Of a DNA stretch of 64,000 bases, positions 24,330-36,534 are shown piece by piece. Every line of letters starts with the position of its first letter. Position 1 is the first letter of the stretch. This DNA is from Cristatella mucedo. Its lineage: Eukaryota > Bryozoa > Phylactolaemata > Cristatellidae. The notes beneath the pieces were generated by a model that saw only the letters and a program-made list of their open reading frames with translations, made no database searches and had not been told where the DNA came from. A program made the position numbers and the translations under genes. The DNA is taken from assembly GCA_009760855.2 (NCBI GenBank), contig WPIO01000026.1, positions 3,112,001 to 3,176,000 of the forward strand. The letters run 5' to 3'.

Positions 24330-25030
24330 CTACTGTGCGACCATCGCCACTGGCTCGAAATTTAGTTGTCGTTTTCGATAACTGCCTTAATTTTAAAAGC
24401 TTCATTCAGAAGACTGCTTCTACAGCTAACCATCACGCCCGATCCCTATCCAAGATTAGGAGCTGTCTCCCACAGTTGCTTGTAAAAAATCCAACTACCT
24501 CCTTAGTTCTGTCTCGGCTTGATTATTGCAATTCCTTATTGGCTGGGCTGCCAAAGAAAGCTATTATGCCACTGCAGCAGACTATGAAATGGCTGCAACG
24601 CTAGGCTTGAAGTCCCAGCGGTTTGAGCATGTGTCTCCTTTGCTAAAAGAGCTAGGATGGATGCCGGTTGAGCAACGGATCCAGATCGAAGTTCTTACGC
24701 TGACCCACAAGGCCCGCCACGGCTTGGCTCCTTCGTACCTAGCTGAACTGCTGCATCAGTTTCAGCCTGTTCGCGCCTTGAGGTCCTGTGTGGACAATAA
24801 ATTAGCTGTTCCATTCCTCCGCTGACCGTTGGCGACAGAAGCTTTAGCTCTGCAGGTCCTAGACCGGAACTTGTTTCCACAATTCTTACGCAACGATCGC
24901 TACTCTCCTACTGCCGACTATGGCACATCTTTTTTCAGCGGTCCTGAGCTGCTACTTCCATGCTACTCACTACCTCAACTGCTCTTCTGTCTCTGCTATG
25001 CTTCCCACTTTCTCTTTGCTTCGTGAGACG
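24330..25030 (+). mobile_element. L2/CR1-type reverse-transcriptase remnant
   Basis: Plus-strand codons give VVFDNCLNFKSFIQ, SRLDYCNSLLAGLPK and LTHKARHGLAPSYLAELL, typical of the RT C-terminal region of CR1/L2 elements, split by frameshifts. A different subfamily from the 12.4 kb copy. Confidence 0.8.
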
Positions 25031-25739
25031 AAGTCTGTTGGCTACCGAATGTGTACCGAAAACCGGTTAGGCTGTGAGTGAGCTATACAAAAGTCTCCTG
25101 CGTAAAACCCACGTGGTCTTTATGACTTTGTAGAGTTACAGACGGACTTACATTACATTACATTACAAAAGCTCGGCCACGTAAGCATTAGTCGCAGGTG
25201 CGGCATTCGCGACAATCGCAGAGCAGCAGGAACGGGTGCGAACGAAACGTGTTACTCACTAGTCTCGGAAAGATGCGTCCGACATACCAATCGGGCCTCT
25301 GGGACCCCGAGAAACCACGGGCGGGTTAAAAACCTTCCGTGATTTGGCAGGTTTCAAGCCTACTGATATGATGACGGATCACCCACCTGAAATTCCCCTG
25401 CTGTGGCGGCCCTTAAAAGTCGTTATTCTCATTTGGTTGAATACGCGTTGGCAAGAAGTCATGGCTGCAGCACGAGAAAAAAAAATCTAGCAGCTGCTTT
25501 AAGATTACCATCCCTTATTTTCCTACATACAGTGCAAGCGAAAGATGAGAGTAGCGTTCTCTTTGTCGTAGAGATGCGAGTTCGGTTTTGTGCAGATTCA
25601 CTACCTCGTCTGTTGTTTTCAGGAAAGAGCTGGCCGGAGTGCAAAGAGTGTTGTCTGATATCGCCGAGACCAATAAACATACTCGCAGTACTGTAGCTTT
25701 TGTATAGAGCCATTATTACGTTTAGCAATCTTCGCATTC

Positions 25740-26470
25740 CTATCTACGCTAAGGACACTCGGCTCGAGCTATCCTTTGCAGCTTCTCAGCTTTGCTCTGC
25801 ACTCGACTCACTTCTTATCCCTTGCAGCCTGCATCGACGGCATTCGCACTTGGTTGGCCACCAGCTTCCCGATGCTTAACGATGACAATGCCAACTTTAG
25901 TGTCACGTTAAAGTTGAAAGAACTTCGAGATTGGTTCAGCTATCATCACTAGCGTTGCGTCAGCCCGTTATTTGAGCATGCTGCTCTAAAACTAGTCTTG
26001 TCGTTGGATGAGTATTGCCTCCACTGTCAAGTCGACTAACTTTCAGCTAACAAGCGTTGCCAGAATGAGAGCGTGCTTAGACATGAGAATGACAGCCCAA
26101 AGGGCTGAGATTCAAAAGACCCAAAGGTCTAGATTACTAAAATTCCTTGATTCATGACTTTCGGTTCGTGCCCTTAATTGTCAGCAACTCCGGTCCCACG
26201 TCAATGGTCAATGACATTACAACTGTACCACTATATTACTTTTACGTGACTGCAATTTACTGCCTTCCTATCAAGCAACGAATCGACTTTAAGAACATCT
26301 CTCTCCAACTTAAGAGTACGTCGCTTCACTCACGGGCACCGGTGTACCTAGCCAACCTCTTGGCTCCTCTCAGGTATGTGCTGCCGAACCCACCTGCTTC
26401 TCACCATCTGGTCGTGTGGCCATGATCGCACTAAATATAAATCTTTCTGTAATCGCGATTTCAGCTCATA
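25740..26470 (+). mobile_element. decayed L2/CR1-type remnant
   Basis: Scattered matches to the same RT region (NFQLTSVARMRACL-like near 26,040; APVYLANLLAPLRYVLP near 26,335). Heavily broken. Confidence 0.5.
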
Positions 26471-26481
26471 TGCACCCAAAG

Positions 26482-27110
26482 TATAATAATAATAATAATA
26501 CACTTGTAGGGCACCCTCAGGTAATGTCTTCCCAGGCACTTTACATGAACTGTAAAGAAAGCATGATGAAATGGTTAGTGTTAGCATGAACAGTATCACA
26601 AGCATAGATGGCTAGAGGTGACATAAAGACGGTCAGCATGCAAATATGCATAGTGGCAGAATGCAGTGTCAGCGAGCACAAGACGAGTCACAAGGTCACA
26701 CGAAATGCTGTAACAGGTGCGTTTTCAGCTCCTTTTTAAATGTCAAGCAAGGCAATATCTTGACATCAGCCGGGAGTGAGTTCCAGGCTTTGGGAGCATA
26801 CGAATTAAAGGCGCGGTTTCCAATGGATTTGATGTTTGTACGAGGTATAGGTAAACAATTAGATTTCGGAAAGCTGGTGATACGATGCTTAGCCTGGTGG
26901 GGGAGTAGATCTGATAGGTAGGCTGGAGCCACATAATGAAGGAACCTAAAAGTGAGTGACAAAACCTTGAAGTCGTTGCGCTGTTTAAGACCCATTGCAG
27001 GTCGGCGAGAAGTGGTGAGATGCGAAAACTGAGCCACTCACGACAGACAAGCCTTGCTGCAGAGTTTTGCACGAGCTGTAAGCACCTGATTGCACAGGGC
27101 GGTAAACAAG
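26482..27110 (-). mobile_element. L2/CR1-type element, 5'-truncated
   Basis: Minus strand: AAT-repeat tail at 26,482-26,500, the 3' UTR block, then an RT remnant at 26,696-27,072 (LTFRFLHYVAPAYLSDLLP; FNSYAPKAWNSLPADV). Same family as 12,437-13,335 and 51,346-51,925. Confidence 0.8.
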
Positions 27111-29585
27111 CAAGCAGTTGGTTACAGAAGGCAAGTTATCTTTTTTCCTATGTGCTTTGCAGGCTTAGATGTGCCTGATTCCTTGCAGGTTACTAACTAG
27201 GGTTCATACTAACGAGGGGAGCTTCGTGTCTTGTCGTGTGCATTTGCATGTTGTTTTTAAAAAAAAAAGCATGATACCTCGCCTGTCATCAATTCTAAGC
27301 TTGATCCCTTACCTGGTATTCATTCTAAGCTCGATACCTTGCCTGGCATCAATTCTTGATAAGTATTTCTTTTTATGTAAGTTTTAAAGTGCCACAATAG
27401 ATTTAGGTAGGTAAGGTCTCTAGCTATGCATCCGTACGGTAGTGCATGCAGTCGGTAACCAGCAGAAGAGGCTAGAGCACTGAATGGGCGCCTGCTGAAT
27501 TGGGACAACTGCACAACTTGGACTGGGATTCAAAACTCCACAGTGGGGCAGATGAATGTAATATTATCCTTTAAAGACACGCCTCAGTCTCCATAGGCTT
27601 GATCTCGATGGCCTTCAAAGTAAAATTTTACGCTTTTATTAGGTATTCAAGAGCATTTTATGTCTTTTTAATTCATTTTCTGTCAGGTAATAATAAATTT
27701 CCATCCTACGACGTGTCCTAAGTTTAATTAACGGAAAGTTGCTTATAGGTATGCAATATCGTACAAGATTTTCTGATTTACATAGACGCCATGGTGTGAG
27801 GTGTCATGGTTGGAAGCAAAGAGTTCATGGTATAATATAAAACAATTGTAAGGTTAGTGAAGATATAAACCAACGAGTATTAAGGATTTGACTATCTCAA
27901 TCTTTAAGTACCTAATTATGGTAGAAGGTATTACTATGATGGCCGACTAGGGAAGGCGGTTGCTCAGTGGCACACTAGGTCAGGCGGCTGCAAGAGGCAC
28001 GGGCCACTTGACAGCTGCAGGGCATCAGGCTGGCTGGTCTGCTGACGTCAGGTTATCTAGGAAATGAGAGGATATGTCGGCAATAAGCTTGGAAACAGCC
28101 TAAGTTGTGGGAACATATACTGGTGCCTTCACGGGCTTACACGACCAATGCAATTCATCAATATGTGCACATGCGAACAGTACGAAAGGTTCAAGTAAAG
28201 AGTTAAGGTCGGTCCTGCTCAGCAAAAGATTCCTGGTGGCCATCAACCGTGTTTGCAGAGGGCAATAAGGGATTGTTGGCTGCACGACTAAGTGCCATTA
28301 CCTGGTAGGAAGCTCAGACCCAGGGCTAAAGTTATTTGATATCTTATCAGCATGCTGAATGGCAGTGGCAAACAAGGGCCAGCCATGTGTGTGTAGAGGA
28401 AGGTCGGGGGGGGGGGGGGTCAAAGCTAGTTGCTCTTACTGGTACCCTCTTCTCTCATCAGCACCATCAGGGACTGAATGAAAGAAACGCTGACTGATGC
28501 AAAAAATAGCAGAATTGTTCAATGCCAGTCTTGCTTCAAGCACTGCATCAGATGACCTCGAAGCACAGTAACTGCAGGGCAGGTGAAGGGCTACTGGCAC
28601 CTGTCCAGTGGACCAACTATGCAGCTCCTCCGATAGCCAAGCTCAGCTGGTTCTACAGATTTATTTAATGAGGTGCAGTAGTGTCTCAGTGGATCTCAAT
28701 CCACTTCCATCGGGCAATTGAGAGCTTCCCACTGCAGTTCGAATTAGCGATCTGAGTCGAGAGGCCCGGCCTAAACTTGGCTTAGGACGATGGCAGACAA
28801 GGTACACAAAAACTTGCGCCCGGCTTCAGACTAACAAGGAAATAGTTACTATAGTACCTGACACAGGCATACTGTACCTCATGCAGGCAAACCTTACGAG
28901 AGCTATGCTTGCTGTGCTGGTATCCATCAAACTCTACCGTGCGAAATAAGAACAAGCAATATCAGCAGCAGAAGTAGCATCAATCAAAATACCGAACAAA
29001 GTCCACTGGCCAAGCTACTGACTAGCACTAATTGACTGCATCCTGCTAAATCGGTCCACCAACAGCCTCACTGCATCTGCTGTTTCATAAAAGGGGCATC
29101 TAACAGAAGAAGGCGCTTTTGCTTCTGCTTGCTTCGCATTGTACAGAGCACACATGCGATGCTGCAGACTACTTCATTTGATCGACGCCATCTAGCTGAT
29201 GATAATAATAATAATAATAATAACAACAATAATAGAACATTAGCATAATCACTAGTCAACCAGCACTACTCCATCATGCACCATTAGACAGCTAACAGCT
29301 AAGAAAAACTAAGAAAAACTTTCCTAGGTAAAACCTTGTGGCTAAGTTTGCATACTTGTACAGCCTTGAGCACAAGCCAACAAGGGCAGCAGTGCAAAAC
29401 ATAGCAAACATATTACACGAGTGCACAGAGTGCAGCAATGGCACATGACTGCCTGGAGAAGACAGCAGGCACAGCCAGAGCTCGAAAATGAGATACCTCG
29501 ATCCAGAACATCTTTCGAGCGGGTTTTCCCGACCCAACAGCGCACCAGAAGTGTGAGCCCACTCACTGACCACAGCGGATTGGAA
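27111..29585. other. intergenic, no gene recognised
   Basis: Contains a partial SINE body near 28,245-28,310, a poly-G run near 28,410 and a TAA microsatellite at 29,198-29,225. A duplicated phrase (gatacctcgcctg / tcgataccttgcctgg) occurs at 27,270-27,360. Remaining ORFs are short and featureless. Confidence 0.5.
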
Positions 29586-30680
29586 TCAAGTCATGCCAAT
29601 CCAATGAGGGAGATAGTAGTCCTCCTCCTTGTACGACTGGTAGAGTTCGGACGACTTGCTAATAAAATCTCTATAATAAACAACGTCACCACCAGCGAGA
29701 AACGCTGACCACCAGCCATAAGAGCCGCCGGTGATGATGCTGTGGTTGCATCGGCTGAGCACTGCAAAGTCCATCTCTGCGCTGCCTCTGACAGCAGCAA
29801 AGTGCTCGGCTCCGATGCCTTGACTCCTGAACACTTCCGTCAGCCACGGCCAGTCATCGGTTGCAACGAGGAACATCACGACGCTGCTCCGCTCGAATTT
29901 GTCCAGGTAGTGCTTCATCGCCCTGCCAATGTATTCAGCAGGCGCTGCAGTGTACAGACTCGGGAAACGCAGCATGTCGCCTCGCCTGACGTGCACACCT
30001 ACGAACACTGTCGCTTTGGCTGACCGAGAGGCAGCTGCCAACGTCCGCTGCAGGAACGAGTGGGTTGCATCGTCGTACTGCTTCGAGAGAGCATACTGTC
30101 GTCGGATCTCGTCCATATCGCGACCGAAGTATTTCCACGACTGAAGGTAGCCCGTTAGGGTGACAACAGGCTTCGTGAACGTGTTTGCAGATTCTAGAGC
30201 CGCATTGTAGAGTCCCCAGCCGGGTTCGACTATCTTTTGCGCTGACTGCAAAAGCATGCTGTCCGCCTTGCTACTGGCGTCGATTCGGAAGAGTGCTTTC
30301 ATTTGAGCATAGCTATTCGATTTGCCAGCTTCGTCCACCATTACTGTCAAGGGTAGGTTATGGCGACGAGCCACGCCCAGAGTGGCCGCATACTGAAACA
30401 TCCTGTTTCCCAGCCGCGCAAGAGAATAGTCGAAGCTCACTAGGACGAGCCGAGCGGCAGATGGCGGTTCGGTGAGCGGTGGAGGGCGAGTGGCGCTAGC
30501 GCTGACGTTCGGCCCACTTGGCGAACCGTCGAGCGCTGCTCGAGCTGGCACGCTAGCTGGTCGTGGAAAGTGAAGAACCGCCGCACGCTGGCGCAAACGA
30601 ATGCCATAAGCGACAAAGTATGCGGCTGCGGCGGCGACCACCAGGAGTATGCCGAGTGGAGCAAGCGCAGCCCTCAACAT
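29586..30680 (-). CDS. alpha-1,2-fucosyltransferase, GT11 family, single exon
   Basis: Golgi type II membrane enzyme that transfers fucose from GDP-fucose in alpha-1,2 linkage to terminal galactose. The 364-residue ORF starts with a short cytoplasmic tail and a hydrophobic anchor (LGILLVVAAAAAYFVAYG, residues 9-26), then a proline/alanine-rich stem. The catalytic region shows GNRMFQYAATLG (about 91-102), VGVHVRRGDM (about 227-236, GDP-fucose binding motif), VATDDWPW (about 273) and ITGGSYGWWSAF (about 316-327). Length is normal for FUT1/FUT2-like proteins and there is no interruption. GT11 is highly duplicated in invertebrates, so no orthologue symbol is given. Confidence 0.9.
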   Translation of the reverse strand: MLRAALAPLGILLVVAAAAAYFVAYGIRLRQRAAVLHFPRPASVPARAALDGSPSGPNVSASATRPPPLTEPPSAARLVLVSFDYSLARLGNRMFQYAATLGVARRHNLPLTVMVDEAGKSNSYAQMKALFRIDASSKADSMLLQSAQKIVEPGWGLYNAALESANTFTKPVVTLTGYLQSWKYFGRDMDEIRRQYALSKQYDDATHSFLQRTLAAASRSAKATVFVGVHVRRGDMLRFPSLYTAAPAEYIGRAMKHYLDKFERSSVVMFLVATDDWPWLTEVFRSQGIGAEHFAAVRGSAEMDFAVLSRCNHSIITGGSYGWWSAFLAGGDVVYYRDFISKSSELYQSYKEEDYYLPHWIGMT

Positions 30681-31325
30681 CGCAGCGTCAGTCCGGCAGC
30701 TGTCTCTCTGGTCGCCGGCGACGACGGCGGCGATAGCGCAGCGGCAGCTTCCGCTGCGGGGTTACCTCCGACTGTCACTAGCAGCGGCGGGATCGGAGGC
30801 TAGAACAGCACATGGTACCAGCAGACATGGCATCCACCGGCCACACGCAGCACCTGGAAATAGTCATACGACTCAACGGGCAAAGGTGGCCTGAGTGCAA
30901 AGTTACCCCAGGTGCTCGGCCACGGCTGTCAGCGCCATTGCCTGGAGAGAGATTTATATGCACGCGTGACAGGTCGACCGCGTTGCGTGTCCTTAGACGC
31001 ATCAGCATTTTCGTTCAGTAGCCGGACGCGGACTTCCGGTTGGCCGAGCCATTGTGTGAGTAGCCTAGCCCCATAGATATCAATTCGTCCCTTGAAGGCG
31101 GCCATCTCTCCCAACTAAGATTGCTCCAGCCAGAGGTGCTGCCTGGCGGAATGCTTATTATTCTAATAAGCAGGCAATAAATCTTAATTAATAGAACAGC
31201 TTATTTCATGCAGGCCAAAAAACTGAGCTACACATGTAGGTTTAGGATCCAAAAAACAATTCGTTGGCTATGTTAGGAGTCTCAGTACAGATGCAGTATG
31301 CTGCTTAGTAGTATCTCAACGAATC
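30681..31325. other. upstream of the fucosyltransferase; GC-rich then AT-rich
   Basis: 30,690-31,110 is GC-rich and may include the fucosyltransferase promoter. From about 31,150 composition becomes AT-rich up to the element A terminus. No gene recognised. Confidence 0.4.
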
Positions 31326-31486
31326 GAGCCTAGGGCACATCGGGTGACGAAATCATTTAAATAAGCCATCCTCCAATCAACAATCTCATTTGTTTCTCGT
31401 CGTCTGACTTTTTTAAAATGACGTCACTCTCGTGACCCTATTCTCCATTCCATTCATTTACACACTACTTGGAGTTGTGTTAAGTT
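31326..31486 (+). repeat. left terminal inverted repeat of element A
   Basis: Begins gagcctagggcacatcg and ends ggagttgtgttaagtt. It matches the reverse complement of 43,115-43,285 over nearly its full length, including cgtcgtctga, aaaatgacgtcactc and attcatttaca. If the element starts with AG, as Polinton TIRs do, the first base is 31,327. Confidence 0.9.
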
Positions 31487-31527
31487 GATACGATTATATA
31501 AAATTAAACAAATAATATAGAGCAATC

Positions 31528-31932
31528 ATGTCAGACTCAAGAACGAAGTTTGCTAACGACAAATACAATCGATTACTTTTAGATAATGAAAGAATTAGAG
31601 GTTGTTTAACTAAATTAATAAGAATTAGATATGGTTTTCAATTTATAAGTATTTTATTAACTCTTGCAATTACTGTAACTAGTAAATATTTTCAACAGTA
31701 TGCAGAATTATCACATGTAGGAACTGTTTTAGGTGGACTAACAACAATATTAATATCAGTTGAAAGTACAATATCACAAATTGATAGAAGAAAACGCTCT
31801 ACTCTTCAATCAAATCTTAATTTAGTTTCAAAGATTGTTGATGCTTTGGATGATGATATAGTTACTAAAGAAGAATTTAATGAAATACTAGTTAAAAAAT
31901 TAGATAATACCGGGGAATCTACTCCTGATTAA
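31528..31932 (+). CDS. small two-transmembrane protein (element A)
   Basis: 134 codons, uninterrupted, homologous to 52,639-53,040 in copy B. Two hydrophobic helices (about residues 35-54 and 63-83) are separated by a short polar hairpin and followed by a basic KRSTLQ segment and an acidic C-terminal tail. The layout recalls SLATT-type 2-TM proteins, but homology is not established. The start is preceded by tatagagcaatc. The stop overlaps the convergent integrase stop. It is the only gene intact in both copies, which is notable among so many broken ones. Confidence 0.75.
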   Translation: MSDSRTKFANDKYNRLLLDNERIRGCLTKLIRIRYGFQFISILLTLAITVTSKYFQQYAELSHVGTVLGGLTTILISVESTISQIDRRKRSTLQSNLNLVSKIVDALDDDIVTKEEFNEILVKKLDNTGESTPD

Positions 31933-32792
31933 TCACTTGCAACTTCTCTTTAACAAAACTTCTCTTATCGTCTTTTACCCAAAAACGAACTGGTTGTTCT
32001 TTTAATACTATGATTCCAACAATAATATGTATAGTCAAACTCCATATTGCGTCAGTAGCTCCTCTTCTTTTTTCATCTTCTCCTTCACCTGGTTCTAATA
32101 AATATCTAACAGGTGTTCCTAGTTCTAACAATTTTTCATGTTCTCCTACTTTTCTATGATATTTTGGTTTCTTTAGTTTTACTATTTCTTTTTTATTGCT
32201 TTGGCAGGTTTTTCACCAGTTGTTCTTCTAATACTATTATTTAGTTAATAAATAATCTTTGGTAAATTATCAATCCAATCTTTGTATCTAGTATAATCTC
32301 CTTTAATACTTTCCTATTCTTTTTCATATCGTGCAACAAATGCTCTCTCTGCTACTGTTCGATTCATTCGTCAACTAATGCAAACTCTTTCTAGTAGTAC
32401 CTTCCATAACACGTGTTCCATGTTGTTTCATTTCTTTTGTTAATACTCCTCTAAACTCTGATCCTGGATCTATTGTTACCTTCTTTGGCCATTCTAAAGG
32501 TCCTATAGTGTAAATGTCTGTTATTGCTTGTGTTACTTCTTTAGAGGACTTTGTTTTAAGTGGTTTTGAATCTTTATATCTACTAGCAACATCAATAACA
32601 CTCAAAGCAGATTTATATCCATAATCATTTGCTATATACAAAATCTCTGCTTGATGATTTTCATTAGGTTCAACAATATTAAAGAAACCTTGTGGAATAT
32701 CCTTAGGTCTTGGTTTAAATACTTGATTTATATCTAAGTCAGGATTGGACTTTCCTTCTTTTTTTCTTTCTTTTAGAGTTAAAAAATGACAT
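31919..32792 (-). pseudogene. rve-type integrase, broken (element A)
   Basis: DDE integrase that would insert the element DNA. Visible parts: GYKSALSVIDVASRYKDSKP in the catalytic core, the second acidic motif VTIDPGSEFRG, and a C-terminal segment with RYLLEPGEGEDEKRRGATD, IWSL and RSFVKEKLQVI, which is characteristic of Polinton-type integrases. Frameshifts split the reading frame (about 32,160-32,375 and near the start). The start codon at 32,792 is only 10 bp from the divergent start of the next gene. Confidence 0.85.
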
Positions 32793-32805
32793 TCTATAGA
32801 GAATG
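32790..32805. promoter_or_regulatory. divergent start/promoter palindrome (element A)
   Basis: cattctatagagaatg holds the two divergent start codons at its ends with 10 bp between them and a TATAGA core readable on both strands. Conserved at 53,898-53,913 in copy B. Confidence 0.7.
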
Positions 32806-33300
32806 AAAATATTTTGTGATATATGTTTAAATACATTTAGCGAAATCGAATACCTTGAATCAGGTCATCCTTATTGTAAACCACCAAAAAGAAAAAGACC
32901 AAAACAAAAGTATGAAATTTGTTGTGATATCTGTGATCTTGATATGAATGAAACTGAATTTAATTGTAGTCCTTTGTGTAATGATGAAATAATAGTTTGT
33001 TCATATTGTAACATAAATTCTAATACATTCAAAAAAGAGAGACCAACTAAATTATATTCTTTGGTAAAGAAACCCCAAAAAAAGGATGTTCTTCAACTTC
33101 ACGTTTACACCACTGTTTAGATCACGAAGCTATTTGTGCTATTTCAAAACTATTCCCATTAGTTAAAGATAAACGTAAAGCAACAAAGTTAAAAGAGTTA
33201 ATAGTGTTAATTGTTCATCAATACTTTTCAGGAGGCTACATAACTAACCATGAGGTTTACCTAAAAATTTCAAACAATATCAATGAAGTAATAATTAGTT
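32803..33300 (+). pseudogene. cysteine-rich zinc-binding protein, frameshifted (element A)
   Basis: Homologue of 53,911-54,366. CDICLNTF, CCDICDLDMNETEF and CSYCNINSNTFKKERP give paired CxxC motifs that suggest zinc binding. The frame breaks near 33,075 and resumes (ICAISKLFPLVK). Role unknown; possibly nucleic-acid binding. Confidence 0.65.
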
Positions 33301-34190
33301 GGTTTTTTACTAAAGTATGAATAATACTTTAAGTCTAATCCTCCTATTGTAATAGTATTTATAGCAAGTATTTCACCAGATACAACAGTTGTATCACTAC
33401 TAGGTGTAAGAAATACACAATTAGATGAACCAACAACCATACCACTTAATAATATTATGGATGGAGTCGTTTTATTTGTCCAAGAATATGATGTTGGTAA
33501 ATTGATAATCAAATTCATAGACTCAGGATTCATTGAGATTGATATTACTCCTGTTATTTTTCAACTGTTTTATCTACATCAGATTTATTTGCAACATCAG
33601 AAGGATTAACAGGATCAACAACATTTGTTATTGAATTTCAACCCATATTTATATTTGTTGTTGAAGGATAAGCTTTTAGTGAAACATCTCTTTTCATTCC
33701 ACCATAAGTAACACAATAATAATCATTTAATACAAATGGATCACCATTACCTGAATTCTAATATGTTGACGTTATAGCATAACTATTCATGTTTAAATCT
33801 CCTGATATTGTATCACCTGTTTTTTTTAACATAATCATTTATCTGACTAACATTAACAACATCAGTAGGACTAAAACCTGCTCCAAGATTTGTAATAGGT
33901 TTACCGGCAAGATTCAATGATGCTCCTGAATGAACAACAAAGTTTGCATCTGCATAAGATTTGGTTACAGCATCAGCATCATTAACAGGATCACTCATAT
34001 TTAAAATCCTATTTCTATTTGCATTAAGATCTGATAGTATAATACCATTGATTCTTGATACATAATCATCAGTGTGAATCTTTTCATCTTTATATTTATT
34101 AATCAAAACCTTTGATCTATCTAAAACTTCTCTAACTATTGGAACTATTCTTGCAAATCTACCACAATCTTCGTTTTCTTCTACTACTTG
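33270..34190 (-). pseudogene. fibre-like repeat protein 1, broken (element A)
   Basis: Contains repeated modules of the type NLxDPVNxxDAVTKSYADxxF followed by a turn. Such repeats are found in trimeric phage and viral fibre or adhesin proteins. Pieces: 33,813-34,106 (ILNMSDPVNDADAVTKSYAD; VVNVSQINDYVKK) and the C-terminal head 33,270-33,533. Frameshifts separate them. Homologue of 54,328-55,199. Confidence 0.65.
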
Positions 34191-34194
34191 TATT

Positions 34195-34910
34195 TATAAT
34201 TTTTTTTAGATAATATAGATATCCCAACCATTACTTCATTTATTGTTAAATCTACCATATTCACTTATTATATCAAACTCAAAATCAAAGTATTTTTCTT
34301 CTCTAAGAAGCAACATAAATAAAGGAGTTCTAATGGGCATATCGAAATCAAAATTAGTAGGTATTCTAACATTTCCTGCTGCTATGTAGTCTATAGGTAT
34401 ATCATTACAATTCAATCCGGGAACACAAATCTTAAACTCAGAGTAAAAGAATTTACTCAACTTTAAAACATGTAATCCAAATAAGCTTTAAGCTAAGTAT
34501 TGTTTTGGAATAAATTCTTCAACTATGCTTCTACTCCATAAACATTTTTATTTTCTACAAGTGTATCTTCATCAATTATTCCATCAGGAGAATATCTGTA
34601 TACTCCATCATTAGTAAAACAATCATTTGCGTTCTCTGTCTTTCTATCAAGTTTCATTTCCAGAAATTTAGCAGCAATAGGTTCAAATACCTTACCAAAC
34701 AACATTTGAGGAAATCTCATAGGAGAATTGTTAGCAATATATGTTTTTAGTTTTCTATTTGCAATTAGTTCTTTATCACAATCTATTTGTGCTCCAAGCA
34801 CCATATCATTTCCTAAAACAGAATAAGCTTCTGATCCACCAATATTGAATGACATAGATTTTCCTAACTCATCTGATCCTTGAACAAAATTTGTTTTTTT
34901 TTGGGTATTA
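34195..34910 (-). pseudogene. YqaJ-like exonuclease, broken (element A)
   Basis: Two ORF pieces (34,523-34,855; 34,236-34,460) match the copy B protein. LNIGGSEAYSVLGND motif and YSPDGIID..LVENKN remain; relative to B the catalytic E-x-K has become E-N-K. The start codon seen in B (ATG after a TATA motif) is ATA here. Both changes indicate loss of function. Confidence 0.75.
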
Positions 34911-34932
34911 TATTCTGTTTTTAAAATTTAAC

Positions 34933-36508
34933 TTAAATGTTTGAACTATCATAAACAAATGTTCCTTTTCTACAAGTAAAGTTTGATCCATTACCATTAG
35001 ATACTAACTTAGCTGTATTCTCACAAATAGTGAAGTACAATTGTAGTTGCAGGAACAGCAGCAGTACCGGCACCACCAGCACCTTGACTCCCAGCAGCAG
35101 CAGCATTAGGAATCAAGCTATTGAATTCAACTGTTACATCAAGTTCAGTTGTTACTCTAAGAGGCTCATCATTGTATTGCAGATCGATAACATGAATAGG
35201 ATAAAGAGATAACCATTCGGGAAACTTAACTCTAACAGGTTCAGTTACTTCATTCAATCCAAGATATTGTTTTCTGAATGTAGTAAAATCTTGATATGCA
35301 GTAGAACACTTTCCATCTTTAGGATAACTGCTTCTTGCTACAGCTGGATATTGTTTTGATCCATTAGCAAGTACTGTAACACTCTTAATATCATAATGAT
35401 TGAATGTGCAAGGATTTTCAGTATATGAGTTGTATTCAACATAGTTTTAAGCAGCTACAATCAACCATCTTACTTTACCAATGTTATTTTGTACAGATAG
35501 AGTTCTAGTATATTTCATATCTTGATTGAAGTTTGTTAGAGTAATATTTTCATATCGTCTAACTCTGTAGTTAAGTTTTAGTTTATTTGATCTATCACTA
35601 GTGATATCAGCAAGAGATCTTTGAATGTTTACCATTGGAGTAACACATGGAACCATCAATCTCATTTTTGTCATGCTAATTTTGAATGCATTCCAAGTAC
35701 CATTTCCAGCAGCATTAGCAACACCTCTACTTACACTAACATTAGCATCACCAGGAGCACCAGTCATAGTTGCATCAAAATCATTTCCACCAACTCGAGT
35801 CATTTCAACAGTAAATGGAATAACATAAAGAATTTTATTCATATATGCACAGAAACCAGAGAGCCTTGATGGCGGCAGTGATATACTGAATGTACCTGCA
35901 TTATCTGCAAGAACATTAGACACAACTCTTCTATAAAGAAAACCAATGCTTGAAGAAGTTGCATATGCTGCAGGAGGAGTAGTCTAAGGATAACTAAAAG
36001 GATTAGCAGTAATAGCAGTACTATTAAAAGACAAATCTTCAATTGAACTAGCCTCATCTTTTTTCCAACCAGTTGCAGGTCCTTCAGTTCTATTATAATC
36101 ATTTGGAAAAAACAGTTGACCAATAAGTGTTAAAACAGCTCCAAGTCCTTGTTGAAGTGTAACACTTTCTATTTCTTTAGCAGTAGGTCTAATTCTCATA
36201 GAATTAAACATCCATGCTCCAGCATTATTAACTAATCCAGCTGCAAGATTTCTAACAGGAGCAGCATAAACACCACCAGCAACGGTTTGCACTTGTAGTT
36301 GACCTTCAAGTAGGAGGTATGCGTTAGAAAGAACATAACACGTTTCTTGTTCACCAGGTACAATGAATGTTACTATATTATTAGCAATGTTATCAGTTTC
36401 AATTACATTTCTTTGATAGGATTCTCTAAATTAATCATCTTTAATAGCATAATTAGGAAAACTAGGATAATTCAACTCAAGTATATGATCACTTGATGCA
36501 CTCGCCAT
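34933..36508 (-). pseudogene. major capsid protein, double-jelly-roll type, lightly broken (element A)
   Basis: About 520 codons from MASASSDHILEL to the stop at 34,933, interrupted by a few single stops (near 35,445, 35,981 and 36,433). Family landmarks include FLYRRVVSN, LPPSRLSGFCAYMNKILYVI, KVRWLIVAA and LYPIHVIDLQYNDEPL, in the order seen in Polinton/adintovirus-like capsid proteins of invertebrates. Start preceded by catagagaaga. It would form the virion shell. Assignment is from remembered family architecture, so capsid identity is likely but not proven. Confidence 0.75.
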
Positions 36509-36534
36509 TTCTTCTCTATGTAAAAAACTAAAAA

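Noticed and set aside
29742..30664. Several ORFs on both strands inside the fucosyltransferase
   Set aside because: All overlap the 364-codon GT11 gene and show no motif of their own.
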